A DNA stretch of 64,000 nucleotides from Zygaena filipendulae (GCA_907165275.2 OU015666.1:5300001-5364000), one strand, 5' to 3'; shown: positions 33,253-44,864, numbered from the stretch's first letter. The notes: generated by a model from the sequence alone, not told the origin. Made by a program: numbers and translations.

Positions 33253-33922
33253 CCGTGGATTCACACGAATGCACTCGGGCGCGCTCGAGCTGTCAGAGTG
33301 TAGTTTCACCCGTTCCGTGACTCAGAGTGCAGCAACCAAACAACCATCTCCGAAGCAGGTTAATTTTCACTCTGACAGCTTTGTATTGTTCAATAAGTGT
33401 CAAAGTTTGCGCCAAAAACCGAATTCGTTGAAAAAGAAATCAATCGGAGTTATTAAGAACAAAGGGGAGGTGTCGTTCTGTGACTTGGTTGCAACTCAAA
33501 CGAGTGAAATTTTAACCGAACAACTGCGCCCAAGTGTGCGTTCCGTGGGTTTGGGCGCAGTTGTTCGGGTAAAATTTCACTCGTTTGAGTTGCAACCAAG
33601 CCACAGAACGATCGAGTTGTTTTTATTACCTCAAAGTATTTGAAATTTAAATTTAAATTTGAAATTTAAATAAAAATTTAAAGTAATAACTCCGATTAAT
33701 ATCTTTTTCCACGAATCCGATTTTTGGCGCAAACTTTGACACTTATTGAACAATACAAAGCTGTCAGAGTGAAAATTAACCTACTTCGGAGATGGTTGTT
33801 TGGTTGCTGCACTCTGAGCCACGGAACGGGTGAAACTACGCTCTGACAGCTGTCAGAGTAAAATTTAACCAAGCCACAGAACGGGTATCGAGCGCGCTCG
33901 AGTGCATTCGTGCGAATCCACG
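33253..33922. repeat. 670-bp imperfect hairpin upstream of hop
   Basis: Outer arms 33253-33460 and about 33690-33922 are inverted copies, the right one with a 40-bp insertion. Inside is a second tight inverted repeat (about 33488-33597, TTGCAACTCAAACGAGTG with its complement). It lies about 330 bases upstream of the hop start codon. Sequence related to one inner arm and end occurs in vas intron 2 at 47284-47520. No credible coding frame. Confidence 0.8.
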
Positions 33923-33944
33923 GAACGCACCTCAACTGTTTAAG

Positions 33945-34342
33945 GTGCTAACAGACGACCGAACTTGTACGGGACCGCACCGGGACCAGGGACTTGTGCG
34001 ATCTATAGCTAGGGAGCTGGTGGCAATTTAGGTATATGATTTCATCGTCGTTGATACCAATACGTAATGTAGTCTGGACATATATTAACTAGAAAAAATA
34101 GGTGGCGAGTTCAGGTAGCTCTCATTTTTTTTATAAACAGTTTTGAAATTGTAATAAAAAAAACATAAGCTTTTTTTATAAAAGTCTATATTATCGGTTC
34201 TATCATTAATTATATCTTATTAAATACGTTTCATAGATAGTGAAATTAAAGACGGCAGAAGTCAGGATGGTGGGAGTTTTTCTTAATTCAGCATCTCAGC
34301 TTATTTTTCTTACTTTAGCACTTCAGTGCTAACAGACGACCG
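33945..34342. repeat. two copies of GTGCTAACAGACGACCG
   Basis: The 17-mer occurs at 33945-33961 and 34326-34342, and a related inverted end (CGCTCGTCTGTAGCAC) at about 35054-35069. They may be ends of a DNA transposon family between hop and the 35734 element; unit limits are unclear. Confidence 0.45.
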
Positions 34343-34614
34343 GATTCGTTGCGCTCCGCACATCGAACTTCGTGCACTCCGTGCCATATTCGGTCTTGTG
34401 TATTGCTGTCCGCCGCACATTATTATTATTAACATCTGTGCAGTGTGTTCGGATGGTTTGCACATCGAACGCGGTGCGCCCGTACCAAGTTCGATCGTGT
34501 CTACGGCGCACCGCACTGTTCGGCGCATACATATAAATAAAATTGAAGTGTCTGTTTGTAATCCCAAATTACTAAATGCACATTAAATGCAAATGAATGT
34601 ATATACGGTACTGA

Positions 34615-34850
34615 CGTCCTTACTAATATTAAAAATGCGAAAGTGAGTTTGTTTGTTGTTTGAATTTTTCTCTATATTTCTGTTCGTTCCGGCTAAATTC
34701 TGAAACGATTGGATCAAATTTTAACGGGACTTTCACTGACAGATAGCAGTTATAAGTAGTAACATAGGATACTTTTATTTAAAAAAAAATGTTCCTAAGG
34801 AAATTCCGAAAAGCACGCGGGTGAAACCACGGGGCACAGCTAGTCTTTAA
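34615..34850 (-). repeat. short interspersed repeat, intergenic
   Basis: CTTACTAATATTAAAAATGCGAAAGTG...CACGCGGGTGAAACCACGGGGCACAGCTAGT. Confidence 0.7.
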
Positions 34851-35733
34851 CTCTTGTCTATTTCTCAGATAGATTTTTGCCCATTCTTTTCTTTTTTCGT
34901 TTATTAGTGGCAGTGGTGATGTGGCTCCTATAACCAATACTTACGCCATTTTAATTTTTTTCTTATCGGAGACATGACGAGCGGCCGTGTTGCATGCTCA
35001 AAAACACGTAGTGATTATTTGCTCAGTGCTCAAAAACGACTGGACCGTGCGCTCGTCTGTAGCACAGGTAAACTCTCGAAATTATTTAGCATTTACCCCT
35101 AAAAGTTATGACAAAAACCCCTAAATCCCTCTAAATAAAATAATATTGTTACTAAAAAGTCTATAAATAATAAATACGCCAAGGTTTTTGCTTTAATTAC
35201 GAAATTATAAAAGCAAAAATATTCATCTTATAAAAAAAATTAATCAAAAGCAAAAAATTTGTTTTTTTATAAAATCAAACTTTAAACAACCAATTTTTCA
35301 CCTTAATACGTATATATTGTATTATCTATGTGCCAACCCACACGATTTCGCCGCATTGGCAGTGCGGCGCTGCAACGTTCTACTGCGGTGCGGCGCGGGC
35401 AAATCAATCTTTGATATTGATCAGTGGGTCAATTATGCTAACGAGATGCAATCTTAATGTAATGTCAATATGATGTTGATCCCAAGTTGACATTGAGTGC
35501 AATGGTTTGATAATAACATAATATTACGTTTCTTGCCCCAGGAGTACGTCTTTCGTAGATCGTGATATTACGGGGCTAAAAACGATTGGTAGTAGATCTA
35601 CCAACTTTTCAAAGTAGGATTGATAGAAAATTACCAAGGCAAATTTCAAAATTCCAATTGGCAACACTGCTTAACCGCCTGCCAAGTGCCAAACAGTCTA
35701 GCTTTTTTGCGCTTTTTTGTGAACTTACAGACA

Positions 35734-36360
35734 TGTTAAATTATTAGCATTAGTAAGGATACCTAGTAAATAAAACAACCTGATTTTAACAAAACTATTC
35801 CTTTGTGTCTGTATTACCAATTATAATAAAAACTCTTTGATATAATTTGTATCAAATTCTATAATAACCAAAGCCATTAGTATAGATAAGCAATAGGAAT
35901 CTCAAAACATGTTACGCACAAAGTAATCAAATCTCTGAAGCTAAAGTTAAGCTTGAACAGTATATTTTATGAGAACAATACAGTAATCACAATTATTATT
36001 ACAAGCATTAAATAGAGCCAAAACTGTCTACCAATACTTAACTTTCGATGTTATGATGTCTTCCATCTAGGAAATCACCAGCACTACTGACTCGATCCTT
36101 TGTTGCTGCCATTAAATAAACATGTTCTCCCGCGCGTTTTTCCCGCTATCTCAAATAACATTTTATTTACTCTACAGTCTATGAATTCACAATGTTGCCA
36201 GTTATTAAATATGAATTGGCCATGGAAATGCAATTCAAATCACTTTAATAAACATTGGTATAATTATTTAAATTAAGAATCACAATACATAGCATAAGAA
36301 TCATAATAATATTAATCAATTTTAATATATTAGTACAGAATACCTAAATCACTATTCACA
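35734..36360. repeat. 627-bp terminal direct repeat, copy 1
   Basis: Same sequence as 42668-43294 as far as can be read. It contains, on the minus strand, a short frame MAATKDRVSSAGDFLDGRHH preceded by GCGCGGGAGAACATG-type sequence that looks like a small promoter and first exon. Confidence 0.85.
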
Positions 36361-36599
36361 CTCGCCCATCCTGACATCTTTGCGACCCTGCAAAGTAAAA
36401 AGGTTTTGTAAAAATAATTTCACTTTATCTAAATGTAACACAAATTCAAACCATGATTCTTTTTTTTTTGTTTTTATCCAATCCATGTTACTAAGTTCCA
36501 CCAACTTCCACTTAACTTCTATCCATTATCCATAATAAGATTTTATTTTATTCCTTAATAATAATATTTAGCATTGAACCATTTATCAAATATTTTATC

Positions 36600-37102
36600 T
36601 GCGGACTCGCTTAGACGATTACGTAATTTTCGTCCAAGTTCCAACTGCTACTAAAGTTGCGTTAGCACAATCACTCCTTTTACCAATGATCGACTATGCC
36701 GATACCTGCTTTACTGACATTAGCGAGGAGCAGCTAAATAAACTTGAGCGCCTCCAGAATCTATGTATCCGGTTCATATTTGGTCTACGCAAATATGACC
36801 GTGTCTCCGAATTTCGCACCAAGCTCAAGTGGCTTCCGATTTGCCTTCGCCGGAATGCGCATGTCCTCTTCCTTCTATATAGCATACTGTTCAATCCACC
36901 TTCCCCCAACTACCTAAAAGACCTCTTCGTATTTCAATCTTCTTCCCATAACCTGCCTGTTCGATCATCCCAGAACTTGCTTCTTATGATTCCTGCCCCT
37001 AGAACCAACTTTTATGATTATTCCTTCTCTGTACAAGCAGTCCGCTTGTGGAATTCGCTACCTGTAGAGGTGCGAATAGGCCAAATCACTACCCACCTTT
37101 AA
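36600..37102 (+). pseudogene. C-terminal fragment of a jockey/CR1-like LINE ORF2
   Basis: Frame from about 36650 reads LLLPMIDYADTCFTD, RLQNLCIRFIFGLRKYD, WLPICLRRNAHVLFLLYSIL and FSVQAVRLWNSLP, the region after the reverse transcriptase domain in jockey-like elements. The catalytic part is missing, so it is 5'-truncated. Plus strand. Confidence 0.75.
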
Positions 37103-37740
37103 GAGCCTGGCTTACTTGGGGTGAACTGTTTCCCGAAACAGAAGGATTTATGCTTGCCATTCAAGACCAAGTCATCGAAACACGAAACTACCAAAAGCAT
37201 ATACTAAAAGTCCATAATATATCAAATGACAGCTGCAGAAAATGTAACGGTGCCCCGGAAACGATATAGCATCTCATAAGTGTCTGCAAGTCAATAGTAC
37301 AAAAAGATTATAAACACCGCTACGACCAGGTTGCTAAGATTATTCATCAGAAACTTGCAAGCAAATCTAAACTGAGGGCGAATGAACCAATTTCTTATTA
37401 AAAACACATACCTGACAGCGTTCTAGGGAATTCAACCCACAGGCTGTAGAGCACAATATCTGAAAGCTTACAAAATATACTGACCTCAAAACGAAATAGC
37501 AAAAAATGTGGAAATTACAGAATATTACCTTCATCCCTGTTGTACTACCATCATCTGAAATCCCTTGTCAACTGCACCAACCCTTCGCTACCCTCCAATC
37601 ACCTAGGTACACTTACATTATTATGCAGAAGGCGGTAATACTAAATACATGTCGAATCGTCCGCAAACTCCTCCAAACTGATGACCACACAACTCTTAAT
37701 ACTTCCACTTAAACTAACCTCCACTTGGCTTTGGCCCGTG
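37103..37740 (+). pseudogene. C-terminal fragment of a second, different LINE family
   Basis: Reads AWLTWGELFPETEGFM, CRKCNGAPETI then a stop in place of Gln, then HLISVCKSIVQKDYKHRYDQ and VAKIIHQKLA. The Cys pair and the DYKHRHDQVAKIIHQ block are typical of the C terminus of an arthropod non-LTR element. Several stops and frame breaks. It abuts the jockey-like fragment directly. Confidence 0.65.
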
Positions 37741-37799
37741 GTTGCCAATTAATACCGGTCTAGCTGAGAAGAATTCAAAAATCCAAATTCCCATAATAA

Positions 37800-37915
37800 T
37801 AATAATCCACTTCACAACACACAGATAAGCATCGTGACCCCACACTAAGCTATAAGCTTGTGTCATGGCAACCAAGCAAACTTGGTATACCTATACTTAC
37901 TACATATTATTACAT
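37800..37915 (+). repeat. LINE 3' region, second copy at 26820-26960
   Basis: CACAACACACAGAT...CTAAGCTATAAGC.TGTGTC.TGG.AACCA.CAAAC.TGGTAT is shared with 26830-26915 in hop intron 9. Confidence 0.65.
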
Positions 37916-38409
37916 ATGTCCATATTACACTATAGATATGGTATATTATATATTCACGTCCAGACTGCAAAATATAATAATATAAAAAAATAAAATATAA
38001 AAATACAATAATCTATACATACATAATTATAAATAAAATTTATGTGTCTGTTGTAACTCAAAATTAACAGCTTTTTAATAAATGCATAATATGAAAATAA
38101 GTATAATTATAATATGGCACCTACTTATATGTCTGTCTGTTCCGGGTAATCTCTAAAACGGCTGGATCAATTTTAACTGGACTCTCACTGGCAAATCGTC
38201 AAAGCCAAATCATTTATTCAAATTTGGTCCATAATATGGCTCTTTTGACGTCAACATAATTACAGTTATTATGACAACACCCATAAGACATCCACCCTTC
38301 ACAGCTTCCTAGCTGATGTTATAAGGAGTAACTTGACTACATTTATTTCCAAAAATTAGTTCCTGCGGGAACTCCGAAATCCACGCGAGCAAAATCGCGG
38401 GGCACAGCT

Positions 38410-39220
38410 AGTAATCAATAAATAAATATATAAATAAATAAATTTATTTCACACTCTTTATCTCCATTATTTTCAACCATAATTTATAACCATTCATTAT
38501 TATTCCATTATTTATAACCATTTTATTTTCAACCATTTTTTTTTTTATCCAATTTATCCAATTATTCAAGTAATTCCATTTTTACCAATATTTTATTCAT
38601 TTAGTCCAATTTATTCATTTATACCAGAGATCCATTTAATTATTCCATTTATTACTTTTATACCATTCATCACTTAGATTATCAACCACTTTTAACCATT
38701 ACTTTAGTATAGGTACATCAGGTACATGACCATATATTCCAGTATTTAATTTTTGTACCTAATCCATTAGTAATTAAATCCAATAATAAAAATCGCTTTA
38801 ACTAGTTAACCAGCTAGTTATTCCTTACACAATTGGTAGAGTAAATTCTTTTTCCTTCAAGTACCTAGATTAAATTGAAATTGAAAGAACTTTATTTGAT
38901 ACAACACATACATTAATTTTTAAAAAAGTATGAATAAGGGACTGCTTCCCAACCGCAAAAATCAGAACCGTACCGGGAGATCGCAAGCGCACCAAACCCA
39001 AAATTAACTATCAATTCTTCTATGCTATCCACCTGACTCGTCTGTCGAGATTGTATCGGTCTCAGAGTCTATTTAGAACAATTGTATGTAATCTGACTAT
39101 GCTTTGACACCTTCTGGACAAGTTCTAGTTGAAGAAAAGAAAGAAGTCTATAAATTACAAACAACCGAGGAAACAAACAAAAATGGATCTTATGTCCTTA
39201 TTATATTAGCGCCTATTAGA
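38410..39220. other. AT-rich noncoding stretch
   Basis: Low-complexity sequence dominated by TTTATTCCATTTA-like blocks; no open frame or RNA gene seen. It lies inside the 35734-43294 element. Confidence 0.5.
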
Positions 39221-39662
39221 TAATATACGGAGGTAAAGTTATATAAGTTTGCAAACTTTGTAAGTTTGGATGTAGTGGGTAGTCTCTGGTACTACTGAAC
39301 AGATTCTTAAAATTCCTTTATAAAAGATACTGACACAGCACAGGAGTGACACGTACTTTCCATTTCCAAACAAAGAATTCCTGCCGAAATATCAAAATTC
39401 ACGCTGGGAAATCAGCGGGGAAACAGATATTTTAATAGGTTAGGTATGGATAAAAGTGAAATAGGCAATAAGGTAGGTACATTTTATCCGGATGTAAAGG
39501 AATTTCGCGGGTTGAATCACGGGGGATAGTAGGCACCTAGCAGTAAAATATTACTTATCGTTGAAGGTAAATTATGATAATACCCTAAAACTGATTTTGT
39601 TCTCTATACGTATCTATTTGATTTGATTTGGAGGCATTGGCGATCATAAGTGTATTGCGAAC

Positions 39663-41168
39663 ATGTTTAAAAGTAATTTTGTTGTTAAGTCACCACTGGG
39701 GTCACCACAGTTGGCGGGTGTGGGCGGCGGGGTGGCGGGGCCGCCTGGCGGGGGTATGTGGCCTAGGTTTACAGCCAAGCATGTGAGTAAGGTCATAAGA
39801 TCCATGTCTAGAGGCAGGTCCCCTGGTCATGACGGCCTCAGTATCGAGCACCTTTTACATGCTGGCCCGCATCTGCCACGAGTGCTCGCTATGTTCTACA
39901 CATTCTGTATAGTACATTCTTACTTACCGTCGGACATGATGAAGACTGTAGTGGTGCCGATTATCAAAAACAAAACTGGGGATATCAGTGATCAAAATAA
40001 TTACAGGCCGATCTCTCTCGCTACGATAATCGCTAAAGTACTCGATAGTCTGCTAAATGTACAATTAGATCAGTATTTAAAGTTGCACGATAATCAATTT
40101 GGTTTTAAACAAGGGTTATCAACAGAAAGCGCAATATTAAGTTTAAAGCAGACTGTCAAGTATTATATAGATAGAAAAACTCATGTTTATGCGTGTTACT
40201 TGGACCTATCAAAGGCATTTGATTTGGTACGTTATGACATTTTATGGCGGAAGCTACACAATATTGACATGCCCGTTGAATTGATAAATATTTTTAAATT
40301 TTGGTATCAGAATCAATTAAATGTAGTGAGATGGGGCGAAGCGCTATCTGAACCGTACAGACTGGAGTGCGGAGTGAGGCAGGGGGGGTTGACCTCGCCT
40401 AAACTCTTCAGTCTTTATATAAACGCCCTTATAGAGGAGCTCAGCGGCACCAGGGTCGGTTGTCATATTGACGGAGTGTGCGTTAATAACATCAGCTACG
40501 CGGACGACATGGTGCTGCTGAGTGCCTCTGTATGTGGCATACAGAAACTGTTAAAGATTTGTGAGGCTTATGCCGACAGTCATGGATTGAAATATAACGT
40601 GGGTAAAAGCGAATGCATGGTTTTTGGGGTTAGGAGTAAGGATGAACTTAGTGTCCCACCGATTAAGTTAAACGGATCACAGCTAAAGGTAGTGTCGAAA
40701 TTTAAGTATCTCGGACACTGGGTGACTTCTGACCTTGGAGATGATGCAGATATTGAACGTGAACGCAGGGCGCTGTCTGTGAGAGCTAATATGATTGTCC
40801 ACCGGTTCGCTCATTGCTCCAAAGAAGTCAAGGTTACTCTTTTCAGAGCCTATTGTACATCCTTCTACACGAGCAGCCTGTGGGCGGCCTACACGCAGAG
40901 ACAGTACAGCGCTCTGCGGGTTCAATATAACAATGCGTTCAGGATGCTGATGGGGCTGCCCAGGTACTGTAGCGCATCGGGGATGTTTGCGGAGGCGCGT
41001 GTAGACTGCTTTTATGCAGTAATGAGAAAGCGATGCGCATCCCTGGTGAGCAGAGTGCGGGCGGCAACCAACAGCATCCTGGGCATGATTGCTAACAGGT
41101 ACGATTGTGTGTACTTGAACCATTGTGCAATGACTCATCTGAATACCCGAGTTAACTATCTTATTTAG
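39663..41168 (+). CDS. non-LTR retrotransposon reverse transcriptase, 501 codons uninterrupted
   Basis: Reverse transcriptase of a LINE. Visible blocks: GRSPGHDGLSIEHLL (finger), VPIIKNKTGDISDQNNYRPI, FGFKQGLSTESAI, YLDLSKAFDLVRYDILWRKL (first catalytic Asp), GVRQGGLTSPKLFSLYIN, and YADDMVLLS (catalytic Asp pair), followed by a thumb and C-terminal region with FKYLGHW. No apurinic endonuclease domain is seen upstream, and the Gly-rich first 30 residues do not look like RT, so the copy is probably 5'-truncated. Three-prime sequence resembles the short repeats seen throughout the window (41230-41400) and ends in an ATT microsatellite at about 41597-41625. It lies within the 35734-43294 element and in the hop-vas intergenic region. 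Confidence 0.85.
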   Translation: MFKSNFVVKSPLGSPQLAGVGGGVAGPPGGGMWPRFTAKHVSKVIRSMSRGRSPGHDGLSIEHLLHAGPHLPRVLAMFYTFCIVHSYLPSDMMKTVVVPIIKNKTGDISDQNNYRPISLATIIAKVLDSLLNVQLDQYLKLHDNQFGFKQGLSTESAILSLKQTVKYYIDRKTHVYACYLDLSKAFDLVRYDILWRKLHNIDMPVELINIFKFWYQNQLNVVRWGEALSEPYRLECGVRQGGLTSPKLFSLYINALIEELSGTRVGCHIDGVCVNNISYADDMVLLSASVCGIQKLLKICEAYADSHGLKYNVGKSECMVFGVRSKDELSVPPIKLNGSQLKVVSKFKYLGHWVTSDLGDDADIERERRALSVRANMIVHRFAHCSKEVKVTLFRAYCTSFYTSSLWAAYTQRQYSALRVQYNNAFRMLMGLPRYCSASGMFAEARVDCFYAVMRKRCASLVSRVRAATNSILGMIANRYDCVYLNHCAMTHLNTRVNYLI

Positions 41169-41229
41169 GTTCGGAAGTACTTTTACTACCAATATGTATA
41201 ATTTCTAATGGCTGTTTGCATCTGTTTCA

Positions 41230-41592
41230 TTCGCGTTGGTTTCGGGGTTCCTGTGGGAATTCCGGGATGAAGGGTCCTCTTTGTCCTGCTCTGTGCCCCT
41301 GATGCGTGTGTGCGGGATTTCATGATGATCGGTGGGGTGGTTGAGGCGTGAGGGCGTGACAGACAAACAAACAGACTTTCTTTCGCATTTATAAATTGAC
41401 TAGCTGTTCCTCGGGATTTGATGATGGGCGGGCAGAGTTATTTATATATTGTAATGTTTTTGGGGGGGAGTATAGTGTGTAAATGTGTAATATAATCTTT
41501 TAAATGTATAAATATAAATATAATGTAATTTACTAACAATAGGTTAAGCAATGTTACTAACAAAATGATCCAAGTTGGTTATGAATAAATAA

Positions 41593-41625
<33 letters not shown>

Positions 41626-41630
41626 TAAGT
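41230..41630 (+). repeat. 3' tail of the RT element with (ATT)n
   Basis: Contains GGGAATTCCGGGAT, TCTGTGCCCCTGATG, TTTCATGATGATCGG, GTGACAGACAAACAAACAGA and TCGCATTTATAA in the order seen in the interspersed short repeats, then a part of a second unit (CTAGCTGTTCCTCG) and finally ATT triplets. Confidence 0.7.
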
Positions 41631-42520
41631 ATTATTAATGAATGTTGGCATATAATCAAAAAAGAAAACTGTGACTATTGTTTTAAACAAGATTCGAATT
41701 TGAAAACTAACTTAGAGACCACACTTGAATCGCAACCTTTTGATGTGTTATACAAATGCATATTACGTTTAATTAAATTGTTTAAATTACAGGAGGATTA
41801 CAGAATAATTTCACAGAAAGTACCTTTACCTATCTATTTTCTTCAAAAGCTCAATGGTTAAATAGAGTTACCTACTACTGCATTAATTAACATCAAGTTA
41901 AATATTGTGTAATTCCACTACAAATTATTAAGAAAGACTTACCGCTACCACAATAACCACGAGTATACTCCGCTACTAAGCGCACTAAAGAAGAAATGCT
42001 GTAATTGAATACCCGCGCATAATCACACATTTTTTGATATATTCCTATAAGAAAAAAAAATCTCCAGGACTTCAAACCCATTTACTACGAATTCTATCGA
42101 CGCCTGACCTCATACTTTTATTGAACTACCTCCAAAACCTTTTACAAAAATATCTGATGGAAGCAATAAGACAAGTTTTAGCGAGCAATCTCGAGTATCT
42201 AAATTAACCCGTGTAATCGATATTGTCAGGAAATGCCTCTAAAATCTTTTGTTTCTAATGCCATGTAAATTCATAAGAACGCAAAGTCTTGTGCCACAAC
42301 TTAGCCAATCCAGTCAAACGTGACTGCACATAATAACTTTTCCATCATCGTTCCAACCATGTATTGCCCTTAGATGTTCGATTTTATCAAGATTTTATTA
42401 AGCCATTGTAATACCGGCAATTCCGATTTCTCAAAATCGAATTCGGGAAAAATACGGGTTTCACCAAGACGTTACTATAATATGGAGCGATCCTACCAGT
42501 ATCATTCAGTTGTGAAGATT

Positions 42521-42662
42521 CTTTATTTCTCACGGCCCGTGGAGAAGGCGTATCTCTAGGCCGCCATGGCGCCCAGGATCTGGAAGTGATCCATGACCGT
42601 CGTTTCGTTTAACAGGACTCCGAGAATGCTTTGGCTGCTTGAATCCTTAATAATCCCACTTC
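42521..42662 (-). CDS. possible terminal exon of an unrecognised small minus-strand gene
   Basis: Minus strand: a pyrimidine-poor but canonical TTTCAG acceptor at about 42663, then an open stretch reading SGIIKDSSSQSILGVLLNET and onward through MDHFQILGAMAA to a stop near 42559, with AATAAA about 30 bases later (near 42523). A candidate first exon (MAATKDRVSSAGD..., about 43047-42976) lies in the adjacent direct repeat. The only obvious donor (A|GTTAAG) would put the join in a different frame that ends sooner, so the gene model is unproven. I do not recognise the protein. Confidence 0.3.
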
Positions 42663-42667
42663 TGAAA

Positions 42668-43294
42668 TGTTAAATTATTAGCATTAGTAAGGATACCTAG
42701 TAAATAAAACAACCTGATTTTAACAAAACTATTCCTTTGTGTCTGTATTACCAATTATAATAAAAACTCTTTGATATAATTTGTATCAAATTCTATAATA
42801 ACCAAAGCCATTAGTATAGATAAGCAATAGGAATCTCAAAACATGTTACGCACAAAGTAATCAAATCTCTGAAGCTAAAGTTAAGCTTGAACAGTATATT
42901 TTATGAGAACAATACAGTAATCACAATTATTATTACAAGCATTAAATAGAGCCAAAACTGTCTACCAATACTTAACTTTCGATGTTATGATGTCTTCCAT
43001 CTAGGAAATCACCAGCACTACTGACTCGATCCTTTGTTGCTGCCATTAAATAAACATGTTCTCCCGCGCGTTTTTCCCGCTATCTCAAATAACATTTTAT
43101 TTACTCTACAGTCTATGAATTCACAATGTTGCCAGTTATTAAATATGAATTGGCCATGGAAATGCAATTCAAATCACTTTAATAAACATTGGTATAATTA
43201 TTTAAATTAAGAATCACAATACATAGCATAAGAATCATAATAATATTAATCAATTTTAATATATTAGTACAGAATACCTAAATCACTATTCACA
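42668..43294. repeat. 627-bp terminal direct repeat, copy 2
   Basis: Second copy, followed by GACA. Immediately past its lower edge on the minus strand is TTTCAG and then an open stretch ending in a stop and AATAAA (see 42521-42662). Confidence 0.85.
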
Positions 43295-43451
43295 GACATA
43301 AATGGACGCAGATAAGCAATAACATGTTAACCCACAAAATGAAGTTATTGATACAAAACAATTTAGTGTGAGTTAGAGAACGTTTTTTAACTATGTATTT
43401 ACATAATTACATTGTTTAAATATGTATAAAAAATTTGAACATAAAAAATAG

Positions 43452-44063
43452 GGTACTTGCATAAATTTTTTTTCAGTCTATTTTAAAGATATATGGCCTT
43501 CTTAAACAAAGCAAGAAAAAGAAAAAAAAAAATTGCATAAATTAATTAAATAGAGCGTTTCAAAGTTCCTACTTTAGACCTTACCGCCGAAACGCGGAAT
43601 GACGTCACTTGTTCTAATCTGTGATAGAAATGTCACTGTCGTATTGACAGGGTCATGTGACACTGACAGACAGATATCTTCAACATCCAAAAGCGAAATT
43701 AAGGTTGAACTGTGTCGATTTACTTCCAAAAGTTCCAATAAAGAATCGAAATGCATGTTACCGATGCATTTTAAAGTAAAAAACTTCAGAAAATGGAAAA
43801 TATGCGTTGACGTTATGCGTTTCTTTTGCCTTCTCTGAAAGAGGTAAATGTTTCCTAAAAAAATTAAAGTGACGTCATGTGTCAAGCTTAGCTGTGATTG
43901 GTGTTTCGTTGCAACGTTCCGTTTCACAAAATTAAAAGTTGAATATTTTGGAAACGATTGAAAATTTTTTAGTAAATCTTTCTCGATAACGCTTTTCTAA
44001 GGCTCTATTTTTGAAATATTGACACAATTTCTTATTATAAATTTCATGCAAGTACCCTATTGT
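43452..44063 (+). mobile_element. MITE copy 2 (AGGGTACTTGCAT family), both ends present
   Basis: Begins AATAGGGTACTTGCATAAAT and ends ATGCAAGTACCCTATT, so the ends are inverted repeats. No transposase. Confidence 0.85.
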
Positions 44064-44864
44064 TGACACAAAATGGCGCTGAAATTTAAAACACGATTTA
44101 CTTACTCAAAATTTCTACAATGTGGGTTAACACACTATTGCTTATCTATTTCCAAATGTTTAGTTAATCTGAGAAAGTTACTCTATGGTCTTTCCGTCTA
44201 TGCTACGCACAATTTGTGAACCAAAGTGGCCGACGCGAACCGCCATTTTTGTCTTGAAATTCCTTTGTTCACAAATACAATCAAGAACATCTCCAGTTTA
44301 GAAGAATAAAGTAAGATTTTACATTAATAGGTAAGAAAAGTTATTATAATCTAATTTTTAATTCTACTGTCTGTTGGTAGAAACTTTTAAAAATACGCAC
44401 GTGGTTTTGTTGAAGCCGGTAAATATTGCATACATTGATTCAATTATTATAATTATTATTATAATAAGTTATTTCTATCAATTTACCTCTAGTTACAGCG
44501 ATTCCAGTGTAAAATTTCTTACTGGAATATGAATTTGTTCTAAATTCTAATGCTTACACGAGTAATTTTTTAAGCCGGGATAGTAAAGTTCTGGCTCCGT
44601 GTGCAGAACTAGCTTAATTTCTATGCTGGTTAGTACTATATTTTGAGCATATGGAATTTGGTTCAGTATTGCAGTTTTTTTTATCTTCAATGTTCGTTAT
44701 CTGCCCATTTACCTGTGTTACTGACTTTTTATTTACTCTTAACAGATTTATTACCTGCGGTTTTCCCTGCATTAATTTCAAAAACAAATGTACACTATAT
44801 CCTTTTCTGTACCTCTGGAAACATATTGTATCCAAAATTTCATGATGATTGGTTGAGCCATTAA

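Larger units (their letters stand above)
35734..43294 (-). mobile_element. LTR-like element: identical 627-bp direct repeats enclosing a mosaic of LINE fragments
   Basis: 35734-36360 and 42668-43294 are direct repeats I could not distinguish by eye. Both begin TGTTAAATT and end ATTCACA (TG...CA). GACA flanks the outside on both sides (35730-35733 and 43295-43298), as a 4-bp target duplication. On the minus strand a purine-rich AGGATGGGCGAG abuts the 36360 end, a possible polypurine tract. No gag or pol of an LTR element is visible; the interior carries plus-strand pieces of non-LTR elements. Alternative: duplication of a small gene segment. Confidence 0.6.

Noticed and set aside
33269..33643. 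124-codon frame upstream of hop
   Set aside because: It lies wholly within an inverted repeat, has no domain-like composition and is explained by the hairpin.
34326..34586. 85-codon frames on both strands in the GTGCTAACAGACGACCG region
   Set aside because: Overlapping mirror frames in a probable transposon end with no protein-like features.
40683..41192. 169-codon antisense frame across the reverse transcriptase
   Set aside because: Mirror of the RT coding strand with no recognisable protein features.
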